This document shows, piece after piece, positions 1 to 8,888 of a DNA stretch of 64,000 bases. The DNA is from Microseira sp003486305 (lineage in GTDB: Bacteria; Cyanobacteriota; Cyanobacteriia; Cyanobacteriales; Aerosakkonemataceae): assembly GCA_031969655.1 (NCBI GenBank), contig DALYJX010000006.1, positions 1 through 64,000 of the forward strand, written 5' to 3'. The translations under genes and the position numbers were made by a program. How positions within the stretch are numbered: the first letter of the stretch is position 1; each line of letters opens with the position of its first letter. The notes under the pieces are model-generated. The model was not told the origin of the DNA. It made no database searches and saw only the letters and a list, made by a program, of their open reading frames with translations.

Positions 1-195
1 CCATTAGCCATTAGCCATTAGCCATTAGCCATTAGCCATTAGCCATTAGCCATTAGCCATTAGCCATTAGCCATTAGCCATTAGCCATTAGCCATTAGCC
101 ATTAGCCATTAGCCATTAGCCATTAGCCATTAGCCATTAGCCATTAGCCATTAGCCATTAGCCATTAGCCATTAGCCATTAGCCATTAGCCATTA
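1..195. repeat. Heptanucleotide tandem repeat (CCATTAG)n
   Basis: About 28 uninterrupted, essentially perfect copies of the 7-bp unit CCATTAG run from the window edge to just before the stop codon of the tail tube gene. Cyanobacteria are known for short tandemly repeated repetitive heptamers (STRR); this is one by unit size and layout. The left end is cut by the window. Confidence 0.95.
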
Positions 196-196
196 C

Positions 197-667
197 CTAC
201 TGCACTCGTTTGATATCTTCGTGGACTAGGGTTATAGTTTCGTTAGCCACCTCATTGGAGCCAGCTTCCAGTTTAGGCCCTTCATACTTGGTAGGATAAG
301 CATTTTGCAACTCCCAACGCGCTTTCATCTCTCCCGCTTGGTCGTAAACGGTGATAGAAGCCGCTTTGCGATTTGACGACCATTGCGACTGACCGCCAGC
401 ATTTTTGTTGCAATCTTCGTACCATTTATAAAGGTCTTTGTTGGTAGTAGCAACAACTTTGACCACAACTGGAGTATATTTGACTCTTGTGGGAGCAGCC
501 TGACGCAAGTTTGTCGCTTGTTTACCCGACCCCAATACCTTGTCGCCCCCGGCGGCTGGGCTTTCAGCACTTAAACCGGATACTTCTAAAATTTGCTTAT
601 CTGTCAGACCGTCAGCTTCAAAATAAAACCTACAACTGACTAATAATTCATCGTTTCCTGCTGGCAT
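197..667 (-). CDS. CIS tail tube protein (gp19-like)
   Basis: A 156-aa protein with the size and composition of phage and CIS inner-tube proteins of the T4 gp19-like family: a short N-terminal beta strand (LLVSCRFYFEADG), a central VKYTPVVVKVVATTNKDLYKWY stretch typical of the family, and a C-terminal ITLVHEDIKRV strand. Tube subunits stack as hexamers inside the sheath and hold or deliver cargo. The start is supported by AAGGAG about 8 nt upstream of the ATG. It lies 100 bp downstream of the sheath gene on the same strand, the usual CIS pairing, so the two are probably cotranscribed. Both flanks of the gene are heptamer repeats. Confidence 0.85.
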   Translation of the reverse strand: MPAGNDELLVSCRFYFEADGLTDKQILEVSGLSAESPAAGGDKVLGSGKQATNLRQAAPTRVKYTPVVVKVVATTNKDLYKWYEDCNKNAGGQSQWSSNRKAASITVYDQAGEMKARWELQNAYPTKYEGPKLEAGSNEVANETITLVHEDIKRVQ

Positions 668-689
668 AATTCAACTCCTTTTGATTTGG

Positions 690-763
690 TAATTGCTAAT
701 TGCTAATTGCTAATTGCTAATCGTCGTCTTCTTACTATTAGCCATTAGCCATTAGCCATTAGC
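690..763. repeat. Two short heptamer repeat tracts between tube and sheath genes
   Basis: Positions 690-721 hold about 4.5 copies of TAATTGC, and 736-763 hold four copies of the same CCATTAG heptamer seen at the left edge. They fill the 100-bp gap between sheath and tube genes, so the tube gene is bracketed by the same repeat family. The expansion could alter spacing within the putative operon. Confidence 0.9.
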
Positions 764-767
764 GATT

Positions 768-2426
768 TTATTCTTCATCCTGAGCGTTCCACTGACTGAT
801 GCGGAAGATGACAAATTCCGCTGGTCGGACTGGGCAAACGCCAACTTCAATATACAACCGACCTAGAATCATTGTGTCAGGGGTATTGATATCTTCGTCG
901 CACTTGACGTAAAACGCTTGTTCCGGACTAGCACCAAACAATGCGCCTTCCCGCCAGAGGCGTTCCAAAAAGTTGCTGACTGTCCGGCGTACCCTTGCCC
1001 ACAAATCTTGGTCGTTTGGCTCGAATACAACCCATTGAGTCCCTAATTCAATCGATTTTTCGATATAGCTCATCAAGCGACGGACGCTGATATAACGCCA
1101 CTCGGTTTTTTCCGGTTCCACTAACGTTCTCGCGCCCCAAATCTTAATACCTCGATTCGGGAAGGTGCGGATGCAATTAATGCCTTTGGGGTTCAATAAT
1201 TCTTGTTCCCGGAAGTTGCAATCGTAAGATAATCCAATCACCCCCCGTGGAGTTTCGTTTGCTGGTGCTTTGTAGACGCCCCGCGTTTCATCTGTGCGCG
1301 ACCACACGCCCATCATGTGACCGGAAGGCGGAATTAAAATTGGTTTTCCAGCGTTGCGGGGATTGGGTACTTTAATCCAGGGATAGTAAAGCGCCGCAAA
1401 CATCGAACGCCGGTTAAATTCCTGGTCTAACCAATTAACTACATGTTGCGGCTTAACGCAGTCGTGGGGGACATCCAAAACTACCATGCGGTTGGGGGGA
1501 TTGGGTGCGGCGTTTTCGCACAGACTCACCATTAATTCCATCAGTCCGTGGAGTTGGTCGCGGTCGATTAAGCCTTGTTTGTGCGCCAGCATTAAATCCG
1601 GACAGGCGACCATTGTGATTTCGTCAATCTCAAACAGCCCTTGTATCCCGCTGCGGTCATCGCGTATCCCTTGCACGTATCGGTACAAGTTTTCCCGCGT
1701 CGGTAAAACGGGGGGAGGGCTGACTTCATATTGACCGTCTAGGGGGCGGCGGGCGAGGGGTAGTCCTCTTTGGTTCAGGTCTAAAACCGTGACGAACTGG
1801 GATGCTTCTTGAAGTTTGGTTACTGCATAGTCTCCCACTTCCGCTTGCACGTTCCTATCCATTGTCAGGTTTTCGTGCCTTTCCAGTTCTTGCCCCTCCC
1901 GTTTAATCACCACGGTGAAAAATTCAGCGGGGACGGGGGCTGGGACGTTGGGGTCTTCGGGGTAAGATTTTGGTTCGCTGGGATAAATTTCGACGTTGAC
2001 CGCGCCGTTATCTGCTTCTTCCGGTTTGAGGAGAAATTGCAAAGATTCGCGCTTGCTGGAGGTTTTGACAGTCAGAGCATTTGCTTCTGGTCCGGGTTGA
2101 GTGGTATGTTCTGCGGGTTTGGGAAGTTGAGTACCGATACTAATAATCCAACAGCGAGCGCCTCCGTTTAAAAACCAGCCGTTGACGGCAAATGGTAAAT
2201 AGGCGCCGAAATCTGTGAATCCATCGGAGTTTTCTTTAGCAAAGTATTCTAAATATTGATTCCAGCTCGTGACTAACATTGGTTTGCCAATTTCCGCGCC
2301 ATTGCGGATTGCTTCGGTAAAGCCAATAAAGCCTGCGATGTTGGTTTGTACGCCTTCTATTGGGCGACTACCTCGGTCAATTTCTTCGACGTATACACCA
2401 GGGGCAAAGTAATCGAGTCTTGCCAT
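768..2426 (-). CDS. CIS contractile tail sheath protein
   Basis: A 552-aa sheath subunit. The N-terminus has the hallmark PGVYVEEI motif (about residues 9-16) followed by IAGFIGFTEA. The C-terminal half carries the conserved sheath core: NRGIKIWGARTL, then RYISVRRLMSYIEKSI, WVVFEPND, and a last strand block with VGVCPVRPAEFVIFRI, which forms the inter-subunit handshake in known sheaths. Residues about 95-215 look like a variable surface insertion. The sheath contracts to drive the tube outward. An AAGGA element about 12 nt upstream supports the ATG. It is followed by the tube gene on the same strand and is divergent from the DUF4255 gene. Confidence 0.93.
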   Translation of the reverse strand: MARLDYFAPGVYVEEIDRGSRPIEGVQTNIAGFIGFTEAIRNGAEIGKPMLVTSWNQYLEYFAKENSDGFTDFGAYLPFAVNGWFLNGGARCWIISIGTQLPKPAEHTTQPGPEANALTVKTSSKRESLQFLLKPEEADNGAVNVEIYPSEPKSYPEDPNVPAPVPAEFFTVVIKREGQELERHENLTMDRNVQAEVGDYAVTKLQEASQFVTVLDLNQRGLPLARRPLDGQYEVSPPPVLPTRENLYRYVQGIRDDRSGIQGLFEIDEITMVACPDLMLAHKQGLIDRDQLHGLMELMVSLCENAAPNPPNRMVVLDVPHDCVKPQHVVNWLDQEFNRRSMFAALYYPWIKVPNPRNAGKPILIPPSGHMMGVWSRTDETRGVYKAPANETPRGVIGLSYDCNFREQELLNPKGINCIRTFPNRGIKIWGARTLVEPEKTEWRYISVRRLMSYIEKSIELGTQWVVFEPNDQDLWARVRRTVSNFLERLWREGALFGASPEQAFYVKCDEDINTPDTMILGRLYIEVGVCPVRPAEFVIFRISQWNAQDEE

Positions 2427-3012
2427 AGAGAGTCTTCCTTGAGGAATTGGGCAACAGACAGACTGGGCTATAAAAGGCTACCAAGTATAACGCGGGACGT
2501 TTTGGTAGGGGACAAGAAAGACAAGGGAGACAAGGAGATAGCTGCTTTTTTCCTAAGTGTCCCGCTGCCAAGTGGTAGCCCTACAAAATTAATTTGATTG
2601 TGGTTTCTAAGGTAACCTGAAATTAGGTCGATGTCGTCAGCGATCGCAAGGTTAAATTAGTACCCTTCTCCAGTTGCATTTTACACGTAACTGGTTGCGT
2701 GTTTTGCTGGAGACACCATTACAAAAAGTTAAGCTAACGTTGTATAGCTGCCTTTTTGGTTGTCCAAATCGGTACTGTGGGAGTTTAGTCAAAAATGAAT
2801 CAATCTCTACCCATATCGCCATTTCTCAGTCCTATTTTGCCTGCAACAATAGAATCGGTATAACTCGATGAGAAACCCAGTTTAAAATGGTAGATGCAAT
2901 AATGGTTATAGTTTATACTGCCTGGTATTTTTGTCAAATAATCATTGTTGATTTTTGACTTTTTTTTAATAAAAAGTAACAAAAAGTTGCAATTAGCGCC
3001 AAAAGAGAGGTT
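2427..3012. promoter_or_regulatory. Divergent intergenic region between sheath and DUF4255 genes
   Basis: A 586-bp non-coding stretch between two divergent CIS genes that must hold promoters for both. The DUF4255-proximal 130 bp is strongly AT-rich, with a TTGACT hexamer at 2955-2960 but no convincing -10 partner. A purine-rich direct-repeat patch (GACAAG/GAGACAAG) lies at about 2512-2540. I saw no gene in it; short open frames lack any family resemblance. Confidence 0.5.
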
Positions 3013-4266
3013 ATGAGTAATTATTTAGCGATCGCTACCGTCACCGCCACGCTGCAAAGGCTGTTGCAAACGGCGGTTCAACTCGATGTACCCGGAGCCA
3101 AGGTTACCACGGTGCGCCCGGAAGCAACTGGAGGTAAGACGCCAGAAATAGGAGTGAATATTTATCTGTATCAAGCGACACCGAATCCCGCTTGGCGGAA
3201 TTACGACCTCCGCAACCGCCGCCCCAAGGGAGAATTAATCAAACACGCCCAAGCGGGATTAGATTTGTTCTACATCATGACGTTTTACGGCAACGAGCTG
3301 GAGTTGGAACCCCAACGCCTGTTGGGTAGCGCCGTGCGTACCATTGTTGACAACCCGATTTTAACGCCTGAGATGATTCGGGCGACGGTGAATAACCCGG
3401 ATTTTAGCTATTTGGCAGATTCTACCTTGGAACAACAAATCGAGCGGGTGACGATCGTTCCCAGCCAGATGAATACCGAGGAACTGTCGAAAATTTGGTC
3501 AGTGTTTTTCCAGACGCCATATGTGCTATCTTTTGCTTGCCAAGGCGGGGCAGTACTGATTGAAGGCAACAAACAGAGCGGCAGAGCGTTACCAATACGG
3601 AGCGTACAATTTTACACAACACCCAGCCAGCCGATGGTCGATCAAGTAATATCGGAAGCGGGGGGAAATCAACCGATAGTAGCGGATAGTACGTTGATGA
3701 TTCGCGGTCGGCGGTTGCAGGCAGATCTAGTACAGGTGAGAATCGGCGAGGCGAGGGTAACGCCGCAAGAAGTGAGCGAAAAAGAGATTCGGTTGAATTT
3801 ATCCTCGCTACCACCGGAAGAAGCTCAAAGTTTGCGGGCGGGGGTACAGCAGTTGTGGGTGTTGCATCCGATAATGAAGCGATCGCCTTTCGAGCCAGAT
3901 CGGGCGGTGGCGTCGAACGTGATGCCGTTTGTCTTGTGTCCGCAGATTGTAGCAGAGCCAGATGTATGGGATTTATGGAAAAACTCGGACGATCTGTATT
4001 CGGCAGAATTGCGGGTGGTGGTTGATTTAACCGTTGGTAGCGAGCAGAGGGTGCTATTGTTTTTGAACGAGCGGTCTTCTAACAATTCGGTGGGTTACAT
4101 TTTTGCCGCCAAACCCCGCGATGAGGATACCGACGCGGTGGTGTTTCCGATTTTGGATGCGATCGCGGGAGAATATTTGGTACGGGTGCAGATCGATGGT
4201 GCCGAGAGTCCGCTGGACGTCGATGAGGATAATGGGTATGTTGGCCCAATAGTCGAGATTGGGTGA
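3013..4266 (+). CDS. DUF4255 (Pvc16-type) CIS protein
   Basis: A 417-aa protein whose first about 190 residues match the DUF4255/Pvc16 N-terminal family: a helical start (LATVTATLQRLLQTAV), a GVNIYLYQATPNPAWRN stretch, DLFYIMTFYG and a segment ending near VLSFACQ. In CIS loci this protein is thought to cap or terminate the sheath-tube assembly. The C-terminal part (from about residue 215) is beta-rich, with an IPT/TIG-like look (STLMIRGRRLQADLVQVRIG). The ATG is preceded by AGAGAGG. It is transcribed away from the sheath gene. Its presence separates this locus from an ordinary myophage and points to an extracellular or thylakoid-type CIS. Confidence 0.88.
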   Translation: MSNYLAIATVTATLQRLLQTAVQLDVPGAKVTTVRPEATGGKTPEIGVNIYLYQATPNPAWRNYDLRNRRPKGELIKHAQAGLDLFYIMTFYGNELELEPQRLLGSAVRTIVDNPILTPEMIRATVNNPDFSYLADSTLEQQIERVTIVPSQMNTEELSKIWSVFFQTPYVLSFACQGGAVLIEGNKQSGRALPIRSVQFYTTPSQPMVDQVISEAGGNQPIVADSTLMIRGRRLQADLVQVRIGEARVTPQEVSEKEIRLNLSSLPPEEAQSLRAGVQQLWVLHPIMKRSPFEPDRAVASNVMPFVLCPQIVAEPDVWDLWKNSDDLYSAELRVVVDLTVGSEQRVLLFLNERSSNNSVGYIFAAKPRDEDTDAVVFPILDAIAGEYLVRVQIDGAESPLDVDEDNGYVGPIVEIG

Positions 4267-4594
4267 ATTGGGTAACTGACTCAGTAGCTCGTCGATATCA
4301 TAAGTTATGTTCCCGATCTCGGCTAAGATTAAGCTAATCCAGCCCATAATCTAACGAATGATTGGAAAAATTGATCGCTCTTAGTACCTCAGAAATATTG
4401 GGAGCGGGAGCATGATTAAATAGCCAAAAATTTAACTAAACTTAACCATACCGACTCGCAACGAGGAGGTATTTTTGTGATAAGTTAGACGGGTTGCCGA
4501 AAACCAAGGCACAAAAACCGCGAAACCTTTTTCGCACAACCTCAATTTTTTCTTGATATTCCGAGTACGCTTTTTGAGCGGAATTGACGCCTGT

Positions 4595-4675
4595 GAGTCA
4601 TTTTGCGGGCGGTTAGCCGATTCAGGAGCGCCCGTTTCTGATGTTGGTTTGGCAGAGCTTCCTGACGGCAGATCT
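4595..4675 (-). pseudogene. Orphan 80-bp fragment of the long toxin gene
   Basis: Within the 527-bp gap after the DUF4255 gene (4267-4793), this segment is nearly identical to 14713-14792, inside the 1765-aa toxin gene, where it encodes the linker ASGGSAKPKPETGAPESANR. Apart from a few substitutions the match starts and stops abruptly, so it is a displaced remnant. The rest of the gap shows no gene I can support. Confidence 0.75.
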
Positions 4676-4793
4676 ATCCTGAGCGATCGCCCTCACAGAC
4701 AGATTAATTATGATGGTGTAAAGCAGAGCGTGAAAACAAAAACTAGGTGTAACCTAAACTGAGAGCTAACTAACTTATCTCTCTTCTTTAAAG

Positions 4794-6299
4794 TCACCTC
4801 TTTTTATTAAGATTTGTGATATTTACTTCGGTGTGGGGTAAAGCTAGTTTAAGACGCTCAATTTCTTTTCTATCTGTCTCGCATTCTAAAGCTAATCTCT
4901 GTAAAAATGGCATTTTAAATAAAACCTTTGGAATGTTTCCTTTTCTTAAAGTCCTCAAAGATAGCCATTGCAAGCTCGTTAACTGGTTGAGTGTTTCTGG
5001 CACATAGTTAATGCTTTCAGCACCAAAAATATGTAATTCTTTGAGATTTTGTAAATTGCCAATGCTGCTGGGTAAACCCTTCAGCTTATAACACTGCACG
5101 CTGAGATATTCTAGAGATGTTAATTCTCCTATTTCGCTCGGCAAACTATAAATATTACTTCCGGTAATTTTGAGTTCTTTTAATTTGTTCAACTGAGGAT
5201 TCTTGAATTCTATTATAAATTCATGTTTTAATAATAAATTGCCAATTGTTAATTTTTTCAAATTTCTTAATTGACCAACTGGTTCTGGCAATTTTAAAAA
5301 TCCACAATCGATGATGTTAAGCTCCTCAAGCGCCACCAAATTTGAAAAAGATGATGGTAAGTCTTTCAGGTTACACATATCTCTTAAACTCAAGCATTTT
5401 AAGTTTCTGAAACTCCCTATTTCGTTGGGTAATTTTTCCAATCCACCTACAGTTAGATCGCAGGACTGAAGATTCTCTAATTGGTAAAAATCTGCTGGTA
5501 AATACTTACTTATATGCCAATATAAATCGAGGCATTGAAGATTGTTTAATTGACCGAAATCTGATGATAAATGCTCAGTATCATGCAAACACAAAGTGAG
5601 AGATTGAAGATTGCTTAACTGGCTCAAACCTGTCGGTAGTGTTTCCAGCTTCGCCTGTATGATTAAATGAAGCTTTGTTTTTCCATCTTTAACAGTTAGC
5701 AATGAACGGCAAATTTGACTAAATCTTAAAGTCGTTTGACTCAAACACGCATCAACTGCTGCCTCATCAATCCAAATTAATGAGGCATAGCAAAAGGCAT
5801 TCTTGTCTGTTTCTAAATTCCTTAAAGCTAACTCTATCCAATAATCGTCCTCGTAAACCTCGATGGGATCGTTTTGTGCATAATAATAACGCTCTTTTCT
5901 CTCCAGGTAAGTAGATCGCACTTTTTCTAATTGCTCTGGGCTGCCAGCTTTTTGGAGCAGCGCTTCTAGCCTGTGATGAAACTCAACAGCGTTGATTAAA
6001 TCTGGTTTGTCTTCGTTATAAGTAGAGTCTTCATAAAACAAAAAAGCCGCCCATAAATCGGGCAACCACTGTTGTAGTTCTTCACTATCTTTTGCCTGTT
6101 CGCTGACTAATAAAAGGCTTTCACAGCGTTGTTTTCTTTCTAATTTGTCATTAGTCAATCCTAAATTAAGAGGTTGACCGTACCGTTCAAAGTAAGCGGT
6201 TCCCAGCGCAGTTGCTTCCCGATCGTAATCGCTATCTGGCAAATTACTGAGGTACTTCCATATAGAATACCATGTTAGTTGGGGCGCAGCATAATTCAT
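4794..6299 (-). CDS. Leucine-rich-repeat protein, putative immunity protein
   Basis: A 501-aa protein. Residues 1 to about 200 form an unrecognised, charged, helical domain. Residues about 205-485 are a continuous series of about a dozen leucine-rich repeats of the LxxLPxxIGxLxNLxxLxL kind (for example LPSEIGELTSLEYLSVQ and LPSSIGNLQNLKELHI). No signal peptide or membrane segment is visible, so it is probably a cytoplasmic binding protein. Its ATG overlaps the TGA of an upstream toxin C-terminal remnant (ATGA), the classic coupling of toxin and immunity genes, and it closes an array of toxin/immunity pairs. Immunity is therefore an inference from position; direct binding of a toxin by the LRR face would fit. 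Confidence 0.7.
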   Translation of the reverse strand: MNYAAPQLTWYSIWKYLSNLPDSDYDREATALGTAYFERYGQPLNLGLTNDKLERKQRCESLLLVSEQAKDSEELQQWLPDLWAAFLFYEDSTYNEDKPDLINAVEFHHRLEALLQKAGSPEQLEKVRSTYLERKERYYYAQNDPIEVYEDDYWIELALRNLETDKNAFCYASLIWIDEAAVDACLSQTTLRFSQICRSLLTVKDGKTKLHLIIQAKLETLPTGLSQLSNLQSLTLCLHDTEHLSSDFGQLNNLQCLDLYWHISKYLPADFYQLENLQSCDLTVGGLEKLPNEIGSFRNLKCLSLRDMCNLKDLPSSFSNLVALEELNIIDCGFLKLPEPVGQLRNLKKLTIGNLLLKHEFIIEFKNPQLNKLKELKITGSNIYSLPSEIGELTSLEYLSVQCYKLKGLPSSIGNLQNLKELHIFGAESINYVPETLNQLTSLQWLSLRTLRKGNIPKVLFKMPFLQRLALECETDRKEIERLKLALPHTEVNITNLNKKR

Positions 6300-6757
6300 A
6301 CTAGGTTTCCTTGAGTTGGTGATTGGTTTTCTAATTCAGCAGAAGCATTATCAGCAAATTTTTCTACCTCTGCATTGGTGTTATTCTGTTTTGTAAAGCT
6401 TTGATGCGATCGCTCTGTTTGATCGCAGCGGTAAGCGCTCGTAATTGAATCGTAATTGAGGCGAGCGATCGCCCTCGCAATCTCGTAATTGAGGCGAGCG
6501 ATCGCCCTCATCGATCGGAACACGAGCGCGATCGCCCTCTTCGATCGCCAACAAGCTCGCGATCGCTCTCTTTGATCGGAACACGAACGCGATCGCTTGT
6601 CAGTCTTTCCCAAACCTGCGATACTGTTGCATTGTCAGCAAATTTTTCTGCCTCTGCATTGGGTGTTATTCTGTTTTGTAAAGCTTTGATGCGATCGCTC
6701 TGTTTGATCGGAACAGGAGCGCGCTCGCGCAGGTATTGAAACTATCCTTCAAGTATT
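6296..6757 (-). pseudogene. Gutted toxin C-terminus made of duplicated CT-boundary sequence
   Basis: Two copies of the sequence that marks the start of toxin C-termini elsewhere in the array (KFADNA, with TNAEVE just before it) lie at about 6335-6480 and 6600-6730. After the second boundary only about 17 codons remain (SAELENQSPTQGNLV) before a TGA overlapping the LRR start. The nuclease domain is absent. The part between the copies is packed with GCGATCGC octamers and reads as meaningless RAIA-rich peptide, so a functional start is unlikely. Best read as the scar of a deleted toxin whose immunity gene (LRR protein) survived. Confidence 0.6.
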
Positions 6758-7834
6758 TTATAACTCTTCTAAGCGCCTGACCCATTCGGGAGGATCGGGT
6801 ACAGGATGGTAGTCAGTATCGAGGCGAACTTTAAGTCCTTCTGGAAACGTCCAACATTCTAACTCTCGTAACCATAATTGATGTAAATGCTGTTGGGCTT
6901 CTTCAGGAACGATAAAAACGTAAGCAACTTTATCTACAGGTCGATCTTCACCAAGATCTTGAAAGTAACGTATCATACAACATTCAAGAAGTTCTCTTTC
7001 TGGTAGTTCGCGATCGATAAAGACAATTTCTAATTTACGTTCGCCTGGATTATAAAGACCTTGGGGGAAATGTTGATAGTTTAATTTAGCAAAGAGTTCG
7101 CCTCTTGTTACTTCTTGACCATCAGGAGAGACAACAACAGTCGCATCCTCTGATTGAGACTCTTGTAATTCAAGAATGTAATCGCGTCTGATAAATCCCC
7201 CCGTATCAGAAAATCCCATCTTTTCGTGACCCGGTTTGGCTTGTTCCAATGCCGTAGCGGGGTCGGCATTGAGGTCGTGGAATTGAACGAAACTAATATC
7301 GTTGGTTTCGTCTCGAAGTAAGCGCCAAGGACCAAATTCTAACCAGCGTCGTGAAACTAAACGGTTATGTCCTTCTCCTTTGAAGGCACAAGCCCAACCG
7401 TGAAGAAAGTGAAAACCTCCAAAACCAACAGGATAGTATTTGTTACCGGACTCATCACACCATTTAGGGTAAACTTTAGGGTACACTGCTAAAGTCCAGG
7501 GAAGATGAGCGATCGTTCCTATTAGACTTTGAACATCGGTTAGTTCAAAATCGCTAATTTGGAACTTAACACCACCTTCTTTAGGCTCATAAGTAATAAA
7601 TCCCTCATAATATTCATCTTGCGACCAATTGCCCCATTCAGCCATAACACTATATCGGCAATTTGAAGTCCATTGGTCTATCCAATCTGAAGTACCTGGA
7701 TACTCATCAAATGAATCCACTATAATTTTTGTTGGTGGTTTTAAGCAAAAAGGAGGTAATTGTGCTACCTGTCGTAACAATTCCAAAGAATTAATCCCGC
7801 TTAAACTCAGTTTGAGACCTATTTTTATAGTCAT
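6758..7834 (-). CDS. Putative immunity protein, GWACAFKGEGH family (copy 1)
   Basis: A 358-aa soluble protein, one of five paralogs in the window, each placed directly after a toxin C-terminus of the D..ExK type. Family hallmarks: HGWACAFKGEGHN and SRRWLEFGPWRLLRDE at about residues 142-175, FVQFHDLNADPATALEQAKPGH just after, and a C-terminal signature LDTDYHPVPDPPEWVRRLE. N-terminal parts are more variable, as expected where an immunity protein meets a diversifying toxin. The preceding orphan toxin CT ends 49 bp upstream. I do not recognise the Pfam name with certainty; it may be one of the alpha/beta immunity families linked to REase-fold toxins. Immunity function is inferred from the repeated pairing. 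Confidence 0.75.
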   Translation of the reverse strand: MTIKIGLKLSLSGINSLELLRQVAQLPPFCLKPPTKIIVDSFDEYPGTSDWIDQWTSNCRYSVMAEWGNWSQDEYYEGFITYEPKEGGVKFQISDFELTDVQSLIGTIAHLPWTLAVYPKVYPKWCDESGNKYYPVGFGGFHFLHGWACAFKGEGHNRLVSRRWLEFGPWRLLRDETNDISFVQFHDLNADPATALEQAKPGHEKMGFSDTGGFIRRDYILELQESQSEDATVVVSPDGQEVTRGELFAKLNYQHFPQGLYNPGERKLEIVFIDRELPERELLECCMIRYFQDLGEDRPVDKVAYVFIVPEEAQQHLHQLWLRELECWTFPEGLKVRLDTDYHPVPDPPEWVRRLEEL

Positions 7835-7883
7835 AGTTTTGAAAAAAGAGAATGATTGATTAACTCACTTTACAGCTAGAACG

Positions 7884-8885
7884 TTAATTGGAACTATTCA
7901 ACCAATTAGTTAAAGTTTCTTCGCCTAATTGTTGAATGTCGCTAATATTTTCTATTGTTTTTCTCTCTCCTATTTTGTTAAAGATTTCAAAAGAGACAAT
8001 ATCTTCGTAATTTTGTATTTGTGCAATCATCCATTCCCTATTAGCCTTAACTCCATCTGGCAAAGTAAATACATATCTTACTTTTGTTATTTGTTGCTGA
8101 GTACCATCTTTTTTCGTGATTGTATACCTCTTTGTTGCTAATTCGATATTGTCCTTAAACTGATCTATTTCACTTCTACTATCTTTTCCTCCTGTTGCTA
8201 GTTTACCAGAAATAGTTTTAATTTCTACTATAGTATCCCCTTCAACTCGGTCAACGAATCTTTTTTCTGGAGCAATTAAAGTAATACCTTGTTTGGCAGC
8301 ATCAGCAGTCGTGATTTCTACATGAGTCAAAGCATTAGGCTGTCCATGTATTACTTGATACCATGCTTCGGCTAAGTTTCCTTTATCTGCAGAATCTAAA
8401 TTGTCTATAACGCGCCGCAAAGCTTGATATTGTTCTTGTTGATTAAGATTTGGGTCAGTAATTCGGTTGAGGAGCGTAGGTCGATAATGGTCTTTAAATT
8501 CACCACGGACATCACTTACAGCCCTTCCTTGGAATGGAATCTTTTTCAAGACTTCAATCATTTCTTGTTCGCTGCTAACAATACCTTCTTGAATTAACAC
8601 GTTAGCGAACTTACGAGTAGAACTTTCTTGACCACTTTCGCGATCGCTTGTCAGTCTTTCCCAAACCTGCGATACCGTTGCATTGTCAGCAAATTTTTCT
8701 ACCTCTGCATTGGTGTTATTCTGTTTTGTAAAGCTTTGATGCGATCGCTCTGTTTGATCGCAGCGGTAAGCGCTCGTAATTGAATCGTAATTGAGGCGAG
8801 CGATCGCCCTCGCAATCTCGTAATTGAGGCGAGACTTCGCCCTCATCGATCGAAACACGATCGCTCGCGCAAGTATTAAAACCAT
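7884..8885 (-). CDS. Orphan toxin C-terminal nuclease cassette (D..ExK), no proper start
   Basis: From about 8700 downward this encodes the boundary motif NAEVEKFADN, a helical segment (VWERLTSDRESGQESSTRK, then GRAVSDVRGEFKDHYRP) and a probable PD-(D/E)XK nuclease core: RFVDRVEGDTIVEIKTISGK supplies an Asp and an E-x-K, followed by DQFKDN and VRYVFTLPDGVKANREWM. The same order is found at the C-terminus of the full-length 1765-aa toxin. Relative to copies at 10.8 kb one G is missing next to the boundary (ATTGGTG versus ATTGGGTG), so the upstream peptide is out of phase with IKALQNRI. No conserved N-terminal toxin part precedes it, so it is probably a silent spare tip. Paired with the immunity gene at 6758-7834. 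Confidence 0.75.
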   Translation of the reverse strand: MVLILARAIVFRSMRAKSRLNYEIARAIARLNYDSITSAYRCDQTERSHQSFTKQNNTNAEVEKFADNATVSQVWERLTSDRESGQESSTRKFANVLIQEGIVSSEQEMIEVLKKIPFQGRAVSDVRGEFKDHYRPTLLNRITDPNLNQQEQYQALRRVIDNLDSADKGNLAEAWYQVIHGQPNALTHVEITTADAAKQGITLIAPEKRFVDRVEGDTIVEIKTISGKLATGGKDSRSEIDQFKDNIELATKRYTITKKDGTQQQITKVRYVFTLPDGVKANREWMIAQIQNYEDIVSFEIFNKIGERKTIENISDIQQLGEETLTNWLNSSN

Positions 8886-8888
8886 CCC

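Noticed and set aside
1..195. CRISPR array
   Set aside because: Perfect 7-bp tandem units without spacers; a heptamer microsatellite.
2955..2980. Sigma-70 promoter before the DUF4255 gene
   Set aside because: TTGACT is present, but no acceptable -10 box at normal spacing; not listed as a defined promoter.
197..4266. Prophage tail module or type VI secretion locus
   Set aside because: DUF4255 plus sheath and tube, several CIS-type AAA+ ATPases and DUF4157 effectors fit an eCIS/tCIS better; no capsid, terminase, integrase or T6SS membrane-complex genes are visible.
6381..6584. Short RAIA/GDRSP-rich open frames in the boundary-repeat regions (also 8716-9018, 10807-11202, 11042-11383 and plus-strand mirrors)
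   Set aside because: They are translations of GCGATCGC-rich repeat DNA in several frames, without start signals or family resemblance.
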